Assembly (NCBI RefSeq): GCF_009767915.1
Contig: NZ_WSRP01000028.1
Span: forward strand, 1-41,182
Length of the DNA: 41,182 bases
Reading direction: 5' to 3'
Source: Parasutterella muris
Lineage (GTDB): Bacteria > Pseudomonadota > Gammaproteobacteria > Burkholderiales > Burkholderiaceae_F
Part shown: positions 26,242-34,978 of the stretch, piece by piece
Numbering within the stretch: the first letter of the stretch is position 1
Layout of the letters: every line of letters starts with the position of its first letter
Position numbers and translations under genes: made by a program
Notes under the pieces: model-generated
What the model saw: the letters and a program-made list of their open reading frames with translations, nothing else
Database searches by the model: none
What the model was told of the DNA's origin: nothing

Positions 26242-26442
26242 CTATTCGCGTTCTTCAAGCCAAGCCATCAAAATCGCTTCAAGAATCTTTTCATTGCTCG
26301 CCTGAGGATCATCCTTAAAAACCGGCAGAGAGCAGATCATCGCGTGCATCTTTTCGAAACCGAGCGTGAGTGGATCTGTATCGGGGTACGTATCCGCAAG
26401 CTCAATCGCGATGTCCTGAGTGTCTTTCCAAGTCAGCGTCAT
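26242..26442 (-). CDS. iscX: Fe-S cluster assembly protein IscX
   Basis: 66 aa, full length. The acidic helical protein has the family pattern WKDTQDIAIELADTYPD-like N-terminus, then LPVFKDDPQASNEKILEAI and a C-terminal WLEERE. IscX binds IscS and iron and modulates cluster assembly. Its ATG overlaps the fdx stop (TGATG). Confidence 0.96.
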   Translation of the reverse strand: MTLTWKDTQDIAIELADTYPDTDPLTLGFEKMHAMICSLPVFKDDPQASNEKILEAILMAWLEERE

Positions 26443-26780
26443 CAGCCGTTCTCTCTTGCATGGTTACGCGAGTATTTGGGAATTTCAACAGCAATATCTT
26501 CACTGCCGACCTTGGTTTGGCAGGTCAGACGGGAATTGTTCTGAAGCGCCCATGCTTCGTCCAGCAGATCTTCCTCTGCGTCTTCCGCCGGCGGTAGGCT
26601 GTCAAAGCCCTTCGTGATATAGCAGTGGCAGGTCGTGCAGGCGCAGGAGAACTCGCATGCGTGATCGATATTGACACCGTTGGCAATCAGACTGCGGGCG
26701 AGATTGGCACCTTCAGGCGCTTCAAACTCTGCGCCGTTCGGGCAGATTGTCGGATGGGGCAGAACTGTAATTTTCGGCAT
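26442..26780 (-). CDS. fdx: ISC-type [2Fe-2S] ferredoxin
   Basis: 112 aa. The cluster-binding set is CEFSCACTTCHC with a fourth Cys in RLTCQT, matching adrenodoxin/Fdx ligands. The acidic segment EDAEEDLLDEAW is conserved. Fdx gives electrons to IscS/IscU during cluster synthesis. It lies three bases past hscA. Confidence 0.97.
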   Translation of the reverse strand: MPKITVLPHPTICPNGAEFEAPEGANLARSLIANGVNIDHACEFSCACTTCHCYITKGFDSLPPAEDAEEDLLDEAWALQNNSRLTCQTKVGSEDIAVEIPKYSRNHARENG

Positions 26781-26783
26781 TAT

Positions 26784-28643
26784 TTAAACCTCGTCAACTG
26801 TTTTTCCCTGAAGCGCTGCAAGAATAGTTCGATTCATTCTTCTTGCCGCGAAATCCTGGGTTCCGTCAGAAAGAAGCTTAATCGACAGCTTCAGGGCCTG
26901 TACATCATCTTGCGCTCTATCGGACTCAAGCCTAGCGATCATCGCGTCGATTCGAGCACGTTCCTCCTCGTTCAGAAGATCGCCGTCCTGGCTGAGCGCG
27001 GAATATACACTTTCCAACAGACGCGCCGCCTCGACCTTCTGCTCGCGAAGTTCGCGTGTCTTCATATCTTCCTGCGCATGACCGTAGGAGTCTTTCAGCA
27101 TGCGTGTAATCTCGTCCTCAGAGAGTCCATAGGACGGTTTAACAGATACCGCGGCTTCTACTCCGGTTTTCTGTTCACGAGCGGTGACGGAAAGCAGACC
27201 GTCAGCGTCAACCTGGAATGTGACGCGAATACGCGCTGCGCCGGCGACATTCGGAGGAATTCCGTGCAGTGCGAATTTAGCGAGCGAGCGGCAGTCTTCG
27301 GCAAGGTCACGCTCGCCCTGCAGGACATGGAAAGACATCGCAGTCTGTCCGTCCTTAAAGGTCGTAAAGTCCTGAGCCATCGCGACCGGAATCGGCGTAT
27401 TGCGCGGAATAATCTTCTCGACCAAACCGCCCATCGTTTCCAGGCCGAGCGAAAGCGGCGTCACATCAAGAAGAAGCCAATCGTCGCCGGAGCGGTTGCC
27501 CGCCAGAAGATTCGCCTGAAGCGCCGCGCCGATCGCTACGACCTCATCCGGGTCGATATTGGTCAGCGGTCCGCGCTCAAAGTAATCGGCCACAGCCTTG
27601 CGAATACAAGGCATACGAGTAGATCCGCCGACAAGCACCACGCCCTTGACTTCATCGCGCTTTAACTTCGCGTCCTTCAGTGTCCGGCGTGTCGCTTCAA
27701 TGGTGCGCTCAACCAGATGATGCGTAATCGAATTGAAGACTTCGCGCGAAATCGTCAGGTTAACAATTCGGTCGCCGGACAGTTTGGCGTGAATTGTCGT
27801 TTTCGTTTCACCGGTTAGATTTTCTTTAGCGGCCTTGGACTTTGCCATCAGCATGCGGCTGTCAGCTCTTGTCAGCAGCGGATTACCCAGCTGATCAAGC
27901 ACCCAGCAGTACAGGCGCTGGTCAAAATCGTCGCCGCCGAGCTGACTGTTGCCGCCGGTGGCAAGCACCTCAAAAACGCCCTTCGTCAGTCGAAGCACGG
28001 ACACATCAAAGGTACCGCCGCCGAGATCGTACACGACGTAGAGACCTTCGGCGCTGTTGTCCAATCCGTACGCCAGCGCTGCGGCGGTCGGCTCGCTCAG
28101 CAGACGTAAAACGTTCAGTCCCGCAAGTTTGGCCGCGTCTTTGGTTGCCTGACGCTGAGCGTCATCAAAATACGCCGGCACCGTGACGACCGCGCCTACC
28201 AGTTCACCGCCAAGCGTCTGCTCGGCGCGGGCCTTGAGCGTCTTCAGTATGTCTGCGGAAATTTCTACCGGGCTCTTGACGCCCTGAGCGGTCTTAAGCT
28301 GAACCATCCCTTCACCGTGAACAAAGTCGTACGGCATATAGCGATGATTTTTAAGCTCTTCCGAGCCTCGCCCCATTAAGCGCTTTACGCTCGTGATCGT
28401 GTTCACCGGGTCGGTACGGGCGAATTCTTTAGCGCCCTCGCCGACCGTAATGCTTCCGTCTTCTCCGTAATGAACAACCGACGGGAGAAGTTTCCGATCA
28501 CTCTCATCAAGGAGCACTTCGGCCGCACCGTTACGCACCGTCGCGACAAGAGAATTTGTGGTTCCGAGGTCAATACCAACAGCGAACCGCTCCTCGTGAG
28601 GAGCGGTTGACAAGCCCGGTTCAGCAATTTGTAAAAGGGACAT
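26784..28643 (-). CDS. hscA: Fe-S assembly chaperone HscA (Hsp70 family)
   Basis: 619 aa. The ATPase domain has [40 protein letters not shown] and [10 protein letters not shown]. The substrate domain begins [14 protein letters not shown]. The short C-terminal lid and the lack of an acidic EEVD-like tail fit HscA rather than DnaK. With HscB it acts on IscU through its LPPVK motif to release the cluster. The start overlaps the hscB stop (TAATG). Confidence 0.97.
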   Translation of the reverse strand: MSLLQIAEPGLSTAPHEERFAVGIDLGTTNSLVATVRNGAAEVLLDESDRKLLPSVVHYGEDGSITVGEGAKEFARTDPVNTITSVKRLMGRGSEELKNHRYMPYDFVHGEGMVQLKTAQGVKSPVEISADILKTLKARAEQTLGGELVGAVVTVPAYFDDAQRQATKDAAKLAGLNVLRLLSEPTAAALAYGLDNSAEGLYVVYDLGGGTFDVSVLRLTKGVFEVLATGGNSQLGGDDFDQRLYCWVLDQLGNPLLTRADSRMLMAKSKAAKENLTGETKTTIHAKLSGDRIVNLTISREVFNSITHHLVERTIEATRRTLKDAKLKRDEVKGVVLVGGSTRMPCIRKAVADYFERGPLTNIDPDEVVAIGAALQANLLAGNRSGDDWLLLDVTPLSLGLETMGGLVEKIIPRNTPIPVAMAQDFTTFKDGQTAMSFHVLQGERDLAEDCRSLAKFALHGIPPNVAGAARIRVTFQVDADGLLSVTAREQKTGVEAAVSVKPSYGLSEDEITRMLKDSYGHAQEDMKTRELREQKVEAARLLESVYSALSQDGDLLNEEERARIDAMIARLESDRAQDDVQALKLSIKLLSDGTQDFAARRMNRTILAALQGKTVDEV

Positions 28644-29143
28644 TATGAAAAATCCTGAAGCTGGCGATTTAAGAACATGATTTTTTTAATTTCCTCAGCC
28701 GCCAGCGCAGCATCGGACTTATCATCAAGCGCCTCTTTGACGCGGCGGATCAGATCCTGCCTCTCGGACTCAATTTCCTTTTTAAGCCGATCCAGCTCTG
28801 CACTGTCAGCGGCCGCTTTCGCATCTGCGATCGCCTCCCGGCGCTCGAGCTGATCAAAGAGGAAAGTTCCATCAAGAGTTCCGCTTCTTTCTCCGTCCAC
28901 CACGACGCCCTTCATTGAGCACAGCAGTTTGCCGCGCTCAACCGGGTCATTAAGCTTGTGGTAGGCGTCGTTGATCAGTGCCGCCCATTGCTCAGCGACA
29001 CGTTTCTCGGCATCGGACGCGGAGGCGAACCGGTCGGGATGAACTTTGCGCTGAACTTCCAGATACTTCTTCTGAAGCTGATCCTCGTCCAGATCAAATT
29101 TCGGTGCAAGACCAAAAATTTCAAACGGATTCAAAGCCGCCAT
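28643..29143 (-). CDS. hscB: Co-chaperone HscB (J-domain)
   Basis: 166 aa. The N-terminal J-domain (about 1-75) holds the HPD motif in KVHPDRFAS and begins [12 protein letters not shown]. The C-terminal three-helix domain (about 90-166) binds IscU. It brings IscU to HscA and stimulates its ATPase. Confidence 0.96.
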   Translation of the reverse strand: MAALNPFEIFGLAPKFDLDEDQLQKKYLEVQRKVHPDRFASASDAEKRVAEQWAALINDAYHKLNDPVERGKLLCSMKGVVVDGERSGTLDGTFLFDQLERREAIADAKAAADSAELDRLKKEIESERQDLIRRVKEALDDKSDAALAAEEIKKIMFLNRQLQDFS

Positions 29144-29160
29144 GCCGCCTCCAATCAGAA

Positions 29161-29484
29161 TTAAACGTGGAAGGACTTGCCGCAGCCGCAGCTTTCCTTT
29201 TCGTTAGGATTTTTGAACTTAAAGCCGGTGTTCAAGCCCTCACGAACGAAGTCAAGTTCTGTTCCGTCAATGTAGGGAAGGCTCTTCGGATCCACGATCA
29301 CTTTGATGCCGAAGCTTTCGTAAACGTTGTCTTCCGGTTCAAGCTTGTCTGCGAACTCCAGGGCGTAGGCCATGCCCGAGCATCCGCTGGTTTTCACTCC
29401 GACTCTGAGACCGAGCCCCTTACCGCGCTTAGCCAGAAATTCGGAAACGTGCTGCGCGGCTTTTTCTGTCAGCGTAACGGCCAT
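29161..29484 (-). CDS. iscA: A-type Fe-S carrier IscA
   Basis: 107 aa. The three conserved cysteines are Cys35 in TSGCSGMAY and the pair in ESCGCGKSF at the C-terminus. It starts [10 protein letters not shown] as is usual. It receives or transfers clusters after IscU. Its start overlaps the iscU stop (TAATG). Confidence 0.97.
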   Translation of the reverse strand: MAVTLTEKAAQHVSEFLAKRGKGLGLRVGVKTSGCSGMAYALEFADKLEPEDNVYESFGIKVIVDPKSLPYIDGTELDFVREGLNTGFKFKNPNEKESCGCGKSFHV

Positions 29485-29879
29485 TATTTCTGCTCCTTTT
29501 TCGCCTGTTTGCTGCGATAGTCTTCAACGGCCGCCTTGATCGCGTCTTCAGCCAAAATTGAACAGTGGATCTTCACGGGAGGCAGCTCAAGCTCTTCAGC
29601 GATCGCCGAGTTCTTCAGCTGTTCAGCCTCTTCAATGGTTTTGCCCTTAATCAGTTCTGTCACCAAAGAGCTTGAAGCGATCGCGCTTGTGCAGCCGTAG
29701 GTTTTGAACTTTGCGTCTTCAATGACGCCCTTGTCATTCACTTTGATCTGCAGGCTCAGCACATCGCCGCAGGCAGGTGCGCCGCGTGTTCCGGTACCAA
29801 CATTGGGATCGTTTTTATCCATCCGGCCGACATTTCTCGGATGGTTGAAATGGTCCATGACTTTATCGCTGTATTGCAT
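29484..29879 (-). CDS. iscU: Fe-S scaffold IscU
   Basis: 131 aa. Active residues present are GAPACGD (Cys37, Asp39), [11 protein letters not shown] (Cys63) and [10 protein letters not shown] (His and Cys about 105-106). The HscA-binding LPPVK is intact. The Gly commonly following Cys63 is Thr here. It assembles [2Fe-2S] clusters with sulfur from IscS. The gene lies 18 bases past iscS. Confidence 0.98.
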   Translation of the reverse strand: MQYSDKVMDHFNHPRNVGRMDKNDPNVGTGTRGAPACGDVLSLQIKVNDKGVIEDAKFKTYGCTSAIASSSLVTELIKGKTIEEAEQLKNSAIAEELELPPVKIHCSILAEDAIKAAVEDYRSKQAKKEQK

Positions 29880-29897
29880 CTGAAATTCCTTTACTTT

Positions 29898-31106
29898 TTA
29901 GTGATCTGTCCATTTAACCTGTTTCAGGTCAACGCCTTCCTTGTACATCTCCCACAGCGGAGACATTTCTCTGAGTTCGGCGACTTTTTCCTTGATCAGT
30001 TTGACGGTGTAGTCAATCTCTTCTTCCGTTGTGAAGCGGCCGAGGCTGAAACGGATCGAGCTGTGCGCAAGCTCATCGTCAATACCGAGCGCTCTCAGAA
30101 CGTAGGAAGGTTCAAGGCTTGCGGATGTGCAGGCAGAACCGGAAGAGACGGCGATATCTTTGCAACTTGCCATCAGCGCTTCACCTTCGACAAAGGCAAA
30201 ACTCATATTGAGGTTAAAGCAAGCTCTGTGTTCCATGCTTCCGTTGACATGAACAGCCTCGATCTCCGAAAGGCCCTTGAGCAGTTTGTCGCGAAGCTTC
30301 TTGATACGGGCGCATTCTTCATCCATCTCAAGGCGAGCCAGACGATAAGCCTCGCCCATACCGACGATCTGATGAGTCGCGAGTGTGCCGCTGCGCATGC
30401 CTCTTTCATGGCCGCCGCCGTGAATGATGGCTTCGATACGAACACGCGGTTTACGGCGAACATAGAGCGCGCCCATGCCTTTCGGACCGTAGACTTTATG
30501 AGCGGAAAGGCTCATCAGGTCAATTTTCATCTTCTGCATGTCAAGCGGCATCTTGCCGACAGCCTGAGTGGCGTCCACGTGGAAAAGGATGCCTCTTTCG
30601 CGGCACATTTCTCCGATCTTCTCGATATCCTGAATGACGCCAATCTCATTGTTGATCGCCATAACGGAAACCAGAGTCGTGTCCGGACGCATTGCTTTGG
30701 CCAGTTCGTCCAGATCGAGAAGACCGTCTTCCTTGACGTCCATATACGTCACTTCAAAGCCTTCTCTCTCGAGTTCGCGCATGGAGTCGAGCACTGCTTT
30801 GTGTTCTGTTTTGACGGTGATCAGATGCTTGCCTTTGTCTTTGTGGAAGCGCGCGGCGCCCTTAAGCGCAAGGTTGTCGCTTTCTGTCGCACCGCTTGTC
30901 CAAACGATTTCCTTCGGATCAGCGTTGATGAGCTTAGCCACTTCGGCGCGTGCGTTTTCTACCGCTTCTTTGGCTTTCCAGCCGTACTCATGGCTGGTAC
31001 TTGCGGCGTTGCCGAAGTTTTCATAGAGCCACGGAATCATCTTGTCGACAACTCTCGGATCAACCGGTGTGGTCGCAGAATAATCAAGGTAAATAGGGAA
31101 CTTCAT
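29898..31106 (-). CDS. iscS: Cysteine desulfurase IscS
   Basis: 402 aa from the ATG at 31106, six bases after GGAG; the upstream TTG contains that ribosome site. The PLP lysine is in [10 protein letters not shown] (about 205) and the catalytic Cys in [21 protein letters not shown], here around 327. This is the group I desulfurase with the long Cys loop. It supplies sulfur to IscU and tRNA thiolation. Confidence 0.98.
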   Translation of the reverse strand: MKFPIYLDYSATTPVDPRVVDKMIPWLYENFGNAASTSHEYGWKAKEAVENARAEVAKLINADPKEIVWTSGATESDNLALKGAARFHKDKGKHLITVKTEHKAVLDSMRELEREGFEVTYMDVKEDGLLDLDELAKAMRPDTTLVSVMAINNEIGVIQDIEKIGEMCRERGILFHVDATQAVGKMPLDMQKMKIDLMSLSAHKVYGPKGMGALYVRRKPRVRIEAIIHGGGHERGMRSGTLATHQIVGMGEAYRLARLEMDEECARIKKLRDKLLKGLSEIEAVHVNGSMEHRACFNLNMSFAFVEGEALMASCKDIAVSSGSACTSASLEPSYVLRALGIDDELAHSSIRFSLGRFTTEEEIDYTVKLIKEKVAELREMSPLWEMYKEGVDLKQVKWTDH

Positions 31107-31130
31107 TTGTGTCTCCAAAAGGCTGAGCCT

Positions 31131-31610
31131 TTAATGAGGGGTTGTCTGTGATTTTTCGGTTAAATTTCTGACGATCGAAATCTTCTGGATGCCTTGGTCT
31201 TTCAGAAGTTTTTGCTCTGCAAGTCCTTTCAGCGTAATCCCGCTGAGGAAGCGTCTCATTTCCTCGTTGAGCCTGTCCCAAAGATCAAAAGTAATGCACT
31301 CGCCTTCTCCGTCGCAACAGTCTCGATCCTTCTCGCAGACTGACTTCTCAAGAGAGGCGTCCACCGCGTCGAGAATCTGCATCACCGTGATTTGATCCGC
31401 AGGCTTGGACAGGCGGTAGCCGCCCGTGGGTCCGCGGATTCCTTCAAGCAGCCCGGCCCGACGCAGTTTTCCAAAAATCTGCTCGAGATAAGCGCTTGAA
31501 AGATGACGGCGCTCGCCAATCGCCGCGATCGTCACATACTGCTCCGGGTCATGGAGCGCGATATCAAGCATCGCAGTTACGGCAAAACGTCCTTTGGTTG
31601 TAAGCTTCAT
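31131..31610 (-). CDS. iscR: Rrf2-family Fe-S regulator IscR, with altered cluster ligands
   Basis: 159 aa. The N-terminal winged helix begins MKLTTKGRFAVTAMLD and has HLSSAYLEQIFGKLR as recognition region and RGPTGGYRL as wing. Cluster-ligand cysteines are 92, 98 and 105, but Cys99 is an extra neighbour, and the residue matching E. coli His107 is Phe108 (CITFDLW instead of CLTHALW). There is one more residue than usual between the second and third Cys. It should repress the isc operon when it holds a cluster. The 24-base gap to iscS and the two sites upstream support this. Confidence 0.95.
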   Translation of the reverse strand: MKLTTKGRFAVTAMLDIALHDPEQYVTIAAIGERRHLSSAYLEQIFGKLRRAGLLEGIRGPTGGYRLSKPADQITVMQILDAVDASLEKSVCEKDRDCCDGEGECITFDLWDRLNEEMRRFLSGITLKGLAEQKLLKDQGIQKISIVRNLTEKSQTTPH

Positions 31611-31613
31611 ACT

Positions 31614-31638
31614 ATTTCCGATCTAATACGTCGGAAAT
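31614..31638 (-). promoter_or_regulatory. Putative IscR site 1
   Basis: A 25-base inverted repeat ATTTCC-N13-GGAAAT (inner bases CGA and TCG also pair), matching the length and the outer AT..YYGA..TCRR..AT frame of the E. coli type 1 IscR motif. It lies between the -10 and the iscR ATG. Confidence 0.65.
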
Positions 31639-31665
31639 AATACTCTTAATAATTTCCGACCGCAA
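31637..31665 (-). promoter_or_regulatory. Sigma-70 promoter of the isc operon
   Basis: Minus-strand -35 TTGCGG (31665-31660) and -10 TATTAT (31642-31637), spacer 17. Transcription would start near 31630, giving a leader of about 20 bases. The two inverted repeats cover the -35 and the start. Confidence 0.7.
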
Positions 31666-31676
31666 CTGTAGGAAAT
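31652..31676 (-). promoter_or_regulatory. Putative IscR site 2
   Basis: A second 25-base repeat with the same ATTTCC-N13-GGAAAT frame, 38 bases from site 1 start to start, covering the -35. The repeated spacing suggests a real operator pair. Confidence 0.65.
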
Positions 31677-31682
31677 AAGAGA

Positions 31683-31716
31683 AAAATAAACGGAGGCCTC
31701 AGAATGAGGTCTCCGT
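31683..31716 (-). terminator. Terminator after the phosphatase gene
   Basis: On the minus strand ACGGAGACCTCA and TGAGGCCTCCGT pair around TTC (one wobble) and are followed by TTATTTTT. It separates the phosphatase from iscR. Confidence 0.85.
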
Positions 31717-31760
31717 CATCAGATTATCGAATCGACAACTAAGCGGCGGTCATTTCCGAC

Positions 31761-32258
31761 TTAAAGGGATGAGCCGGGAACGTACATTGAAGCGCGTTTT
31801 TTGACGACTTCCAAAAGTCCTTCGCAGGCGTCCTCGCAGTAATCAAGGACGGTGTTGAACCCTTCGTTGCCTCCGTAGTACGGATCAGGCACCACCGCGG
31901 TATCGTATTCACTCGCGTATCTCATCAGCAGCGCGAGTTTGTGTTTATACATAGGCGGGCAAATCTGCTGCATCGCGGTCAGATTTTCCCAATCCATAGC
32001 GAGAATAAAATCGCATTCTCTGAAATCATCTGCGGTAATCTGGCGGGCTCTCAGCTCAGAGAGGTCGTATCCGCGCTTGCGTCCCGCGATCTGCGCACGC
32101 ACGTCAGGCGCTTCGCCCACATGATAGCCGTGCGTACCGGCCGAATCCACCAATACTTTGTCAGAGAGGCCGGCCTCTTTCACCATCTTTTTAAAGACAG
32201 CTTCCGCCGTAGGAGAACGACAAATGTTCCCCATACATACAAACAATACTTTGACCAT
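31761..32258 (-). CDS. Low-molecular-weight protein-tyrosine phosphatase
   Basis: 165 aa. The P-loop CMGNICRS (Cys8 nucleophile, Arg14) is at the N-terminus, and the general-acid Asp lies in DPYYGG. DSAGTHGYHVGE is also typical. It acts on phosphotyrosine or small acyl phosphates in the cytoplasm. A phosphatase of this type just before iscR is common in Burkholderiales. Confidence 0.95.
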   Translation of the reverse strand: MVKVLFVCMGNICRSPTAEAVFKKMVKEAGLSDKVLVDSAGTHGYHVGEAPDVRAQIAGRKRGYDLSELRARQITADDFRECDFILAMDWENLTAMQQICPPMYKHKLALLMRYASEYDTAVVPDPYYGGNEGFNTVLDYCEDACEGLLEVVKKRASMYVPGSSL

Positions 32259-32364
32259 TTTTATTTCTTGATTAATTGTCGAACTTAATTTTTTTCACAC
32301 ATACCGCAAAGGTGCAATACGCGCTTATACAATAAGGATATAGCGCAAACCGCCCATTTGCAAA

Positions 32365-32392
32365 ATTATAAGGGTAATCCTTAATAACGCAA
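32365..32392 (-). promoter_or_regulatory. Sigma-70 promoter for the phosphatase gene
   Basis: Minus-strand -35 TTGCGT (32392-32387) and -10 TATAAT (32370-32365) with 16-base spacing, in the gap past uvrB. It gives a leader of about 100 bases. The spacer carries an imperfect AAGG/CCTT repeat. Confidence 0.6.
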
Positions 32393-32410
32393 ACTATTTT
32401 TTGTTTCTGC

Positions 32411-34459
32411 CTAATTCTTTGCTCCGGATTCCTCGCCATCCACGCTCGCACCGAAAACCTGCTTCTTAATGAGGGCGATTTTGTCTCGAACCTGAGATGC
32501 CTTTTCAAACTCTAAGTTTTTAGCGTATTCAAACATTTCATTTTCGAGCCGCTTAAGTTCTTTTGCGAGCTGCTTCGGATCCATCGCCTGGTAATCATCA
32601 CCATCGATTCGTGAAAAATCGTCTTCCAGGATATCTTCTTTATATACGCCGTCAATAATGTCTCGGATTTCTTTTTTCACGCTCTTTGGCGTGATGTGGT
32701 GCGCGACGTTGTACGCATGCTGTTTTTCGCGTCGGCGAGCCGTCTCGTCGATTGCCCGCCGCATAGAATCCGTGATGTGATCCGCATACAGAATCGCCTT
32801 GCCTTCCGCGTTTCTCGCCGCTCGTCCGATCGTCTGGATCAGGGAGCGTTCGCTTCTCAGGAACCCCTCTTTATCCGCGTCCAGAATGGCCACCAGCGTG
32901 ACTTCCGGAATATCCAGGCCTTCACGCAGCAGGTTAATGCCCACCAGCACATCAAAAACACCCGCTCGCAGATCGCGAATAATCTCAACACGCTCGACCG
33001 TATCAATGTCCGAATGCAGATAGCGAACCTTCACATCGTTATCCTGCAGGAATTCGGTTAAATCTTCCGACATTCTTTTTGTCAGCGTGGTGATCAGGAC
33101 ACGCTGTCCTTTAGCCACTCGGGTTTTGATTTCTCCGAGCACGTCGTCAACCTGCGTCGCAGCAGGCCGCACCTCCACTTCCGGATCGAGCAGCCCGGTC
33201 GGGCGCACCACCTGCTCGACAATCTGGGAAGAATGATTCAGCTCATAGTCGGCGGGCGTTGCCGACACAAACACAGAGCGGCGCATTTTGCGCTCGAACT
33301 CGTCAAATCTGAGCGGGCGGTTGTCTTTAGCGCTCGGCAGACGGAATCCGTAATTCACCAGAGTCGACTTTCGCGCATTGTCTCCGCGGTACATACCGCC
33401 GATCTGCCCGAGAAGCACGTGGGATTCATCAAAAAACATCAATGAATCTTTCGGCAGATAATCGATGAGCGTCGCGGGCGGCTCGCCTTCTTTCGTTCCT
33501 TCGAGGTGGCGGCTGTAATTTTCAATACCTTTGCAGAAACCGACCTCATTGAGCATTTCCAAGTCAAAGTGCGTGCGCTCGCGGATTCTCTGGGCCTCAA
33601 GCAGCTTGCCCTCGGCAATAAACTTTGCTTCCTGCTCCTTGAGTTCCTGCTTGATCGCTTCAATCGCTCTGAGAATCTCCGCTCTCGGCGTGACGTAGTT
33701 CGATGTCGGGTAAATCGCGAATCGATCCACTTTCTGGCGCACCTTTCCGGTCAGCGGGTCAAAGAAGTACATCGCTTCGATTTCATCATCAAAAAGCTGG
33801 ATTCGAAGCGCCATTTCGGAATGCTCAGCCGGGAAAACGTCGATCGTATCGCCTCTGACACGGAAAGTTCCGCGCGTGAATTCCATATCATTTCGATCGT
33901 ACTGAATACGCACCAAGTGGGAGATCAGGTCTCTCTGCTCGATTTGTTCTCCGACTTTGAGGATGAGGCGCATCTCCGTATATGACTCGGGGCTGCCGAT
34001 GCCGTAAATGGCCGACACGGTTGCCACAATGATGACGTCTCTTCGCTCGAGCACACTCTTTGAAGCCGAAAGTCTCATCTGTTCGATATGCTCATTGACG
34101 GCAGAATCCTTCTCAATAAAGAGGTCGCGCTGCGGCACATAGGCTTCCGGTTGGTAGTAGTCGTAGTAACTGACGAAGTATTCAACTGCATTTTTAGGGA
34201 AGAAGTCCCGCATTTCGGCGTACAGCTGAGCCGCCAAAGTTTTATTCGGAGCCATGATTAAAGTGGGCAGCCCAGTTTGGGCAATCACATTTGCCATGGT
34301 ATAGGTCTTACCGCTTCCGGTTACACCGAGCAAAGTCTGAGCAGTCAGTCCGTCCTCAATCCCTTCCACCAGCTCTTTAATCGCATTGGGCTGATCGCCC
34401 GCCGCATCGAAAGGCTGATGAAGTTCAAAGGGTGAATTTGGATATTTAATAATTTTCAA
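32411..34459 (-). CDS. uvrB: UvrABC system protein B
   Basis: 682 aa from a TTG at 34459 with GGAG eight bases upstream. Walker A GVTGSGKT, the beta-hairpin region [20 protein letters not shown]-type, DESHV (Walker B), the helicase motifs with [11 protein letters not shown], and the C-terminal UVR helix pair (about 637-672; [13 protein letters not shown]) that contacts UvrC. It verifies damage in nucleotide excision repair. I saw no CTGT-N8-ACAG SOS box in the 60 bases upstream. Confidence 0.97.
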   Translation of the reverse strand: MKIIKYPNSPFELHQPFDAAGDQPNAIKELVEGIEDGLTAQTLLGVTGSGKTYTMANVIAQTGLPTLIMAPNKTLAAQLYAEMRDFFPKNAVEYFVSYYDYYQPEAYVPQRDLFIEKDSAVNEHIEQMRLSASKSVLERRDVIIVATVSAIYGIGSPESYTEMRLILKVGEQIEQRDLISHLVRIQYDRNDMEFTRGTFRVRGDTIDVFPAEHSEMALRIQLFDDEIEAMYFFDPLTGKVRQKVDRFAIYPTSNYVTPRAEILRAIEAIKQELKEQEAKFIAEGKLLEAQRIRERTHFDLEMLNEVGFCKGIENYSRHLEGTKEGEPPATLIDYLPKDSLMFFDESHVLLGQIGGMYRGDNARKSTLVNYGFRLPSAKDNRPLRFDEFERKMRRSVFVSATPADYELNHSSQIVEQVVRPTGLLDPEVEVRPAATQVDDVLGEIKTRVAKGQRVLITTLTKRMSEDLTEFLQDNDVKVRYLHSDIDTVERVEIIRDLRAGVFDVLVGINLLREGLDIPEVTLVAILDADKEGFLRSERSLIQTIGRAARNAEGKAILYADHITDSMRRAIDETARRREKQHAYNVAHHITPKSVKKEIRDIIDGVYKEDILEDDFSRIDGDDYQAMDPKQLAKELKRLENEMFEYAKNLEFEKASQVRDKIALIKKQVFGASVDGEESGAKN

Positions 34460-34564
34460 GTGGAGCGCTCCGAATGAATAGTTTTATTAAAAATACTATG
34501 CAGTTTGCTACTTAAAAAATATTTTTTGCAACTATTCGCTTCTCCGAAATAGGTTTACGAAATG

Positions 34565-34593
34565 TTGCCATTTTGTAAGACAAAGCCTAGAAT
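34565..34593 (+). promoter_or_regulatory. Strong sigma-70 promoter for speFL-speF-potE
   Basis: -35 TTGCCA (34565-34570) and -10 TAGAAT (34588-34593), five of six matches each, 17-base spacer. Transcription should start near 34600, about 50 bases before the leader ORF. Confidence 0.8.
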
Positions 34594-34599
34594 AAACCC

Positions 34600-34620
34600 G
34601 TGCTTGAGAAGATCAAGCAC
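34600..34620 (+). promoter_or_regulatory. 5' hairpin of the speF leader RNA
   Basis: GTGCTTGA-gaaga-TCAAGCAC is a perfect 8-bp hairpin at the predicted 5' end of the transcript. It may protect the 5' end or form part of the attenuator. Confidence 0.6.
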
Positions 34621-34649
34621 GATCATCTTTATCCATTAGGAATACTGCC

Positions 34650-34772
34650 ATGTGTGTATTTAATATCGGCAAGTGCCTATTTAACATAGGCATGAGACGC
34701 ACGCGTCATCTCACGCAGTTTTTAATGCGTGAATGCTTCTCGTTTGACAAGTTTTCCTCTTCCGGCTGCTAG
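34650..34772 (+). CDS. Putative SpeFL-like ornithine-sensing leader peptide
   Basis: 40 aa from an ATG with AGGA eight bases upstream to a TAG. From residue 16 it aligns without gaps to residues 12-31 of E. coli SpeFL as I recall it: Arg16, Arg17, Thr18, His20, Phe24, Arg27, Phe30, Phe32 and Phe35 are identical. SpeFL captures ornithine in the ribosome tunnel and arrests translation at its stop codon, which prevents early termination of speF. The C-terminus differs (ends SSSGC, two residues longer). An internal ATG at codon 15 could give a 26-aa form. It is followed by speF and potE, as in enterobacteria. Function is inferred. Confidence 0.7.
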   Translation: MCVFNIGKCLFNIGMRRTRHLTQFLMRECFSFDKFSSSGC

Positions 34773-34779
34773 TCCTTCC

Positions 34780-34805
34780 GTTTCTTTTTTGTTTGAAAAA
34801 GAAAC
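34780..34805 (+). promoter_or_regulatory. Leader hairpin just after the SpeFL-like stop codon
   Basis: GTTTCTTTTT and AAAAAGAAAC form a perfect 10-bp stem with a six-base loop, seven bases after the TAG, followed by GCGCTTATTTTTTCC. A ribosome stalled on the stop codon would cover the 5' arm. It could be a weak terminator or part of the switch. Confidence 0.6.
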
Positions 34806-34978
34806 GCGCTTATTTTTTCCTATCACATCTCTAAATTTGGCTGCTCGTTAATTTCGAGCATGGGGTTCTATGTCCTTAACGAATACAGGACAGGATTTTT
34901 ATCGCCAAAACACAGAGATCGATTCCTAAATTTAATAACCGCTCATTATTTATAAATTAAGCGGCGAGGACTTTTATT
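34806..34978 (+). promoter_or_regulatory. Distal speF leader: G-poor stretch and hairpins
   Basis: Positions 34811-34838 are C/T-rich and nearly free of G, a composition suited to Rho binding. Two further hairpins follow: TGCTCG/CGAGCA (34842-34860) and TGTCCT/AGGACA (34871-34892, followed by GGATTTTTAT). CCGCT/AGCGG (34939-34964) lies just before the speF ribosome site GAGGA. Confidence 0.4.

Noticed and set aside
29841-31151. Plus-strand open frame opposite iscS
   Set aside because: Antisense shadow of iscS.
32272-32508. 78-codon minus-strand ORF between uvrB and the phosphatase
   Set aside because: Overlaps the C-terminal end of uvrB in another frame, has no ribosome site, and contains the phosphatase promoter.
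34460-34520. LexA box upstream of uvrB
   Set aside because: I looked for CTGT-N8-ACAG near the uvrB start and found none; absence here does not exclude a variant site.
34860-34955. Second small ORF (31 codons) in the speF leader
   Set aside because: The ATG has no Shine-Dalgarno sequence and sits at the end of a hairpin arm; no similarity to any leader peptide I know. It could still be worth checking by ribosome profiling.
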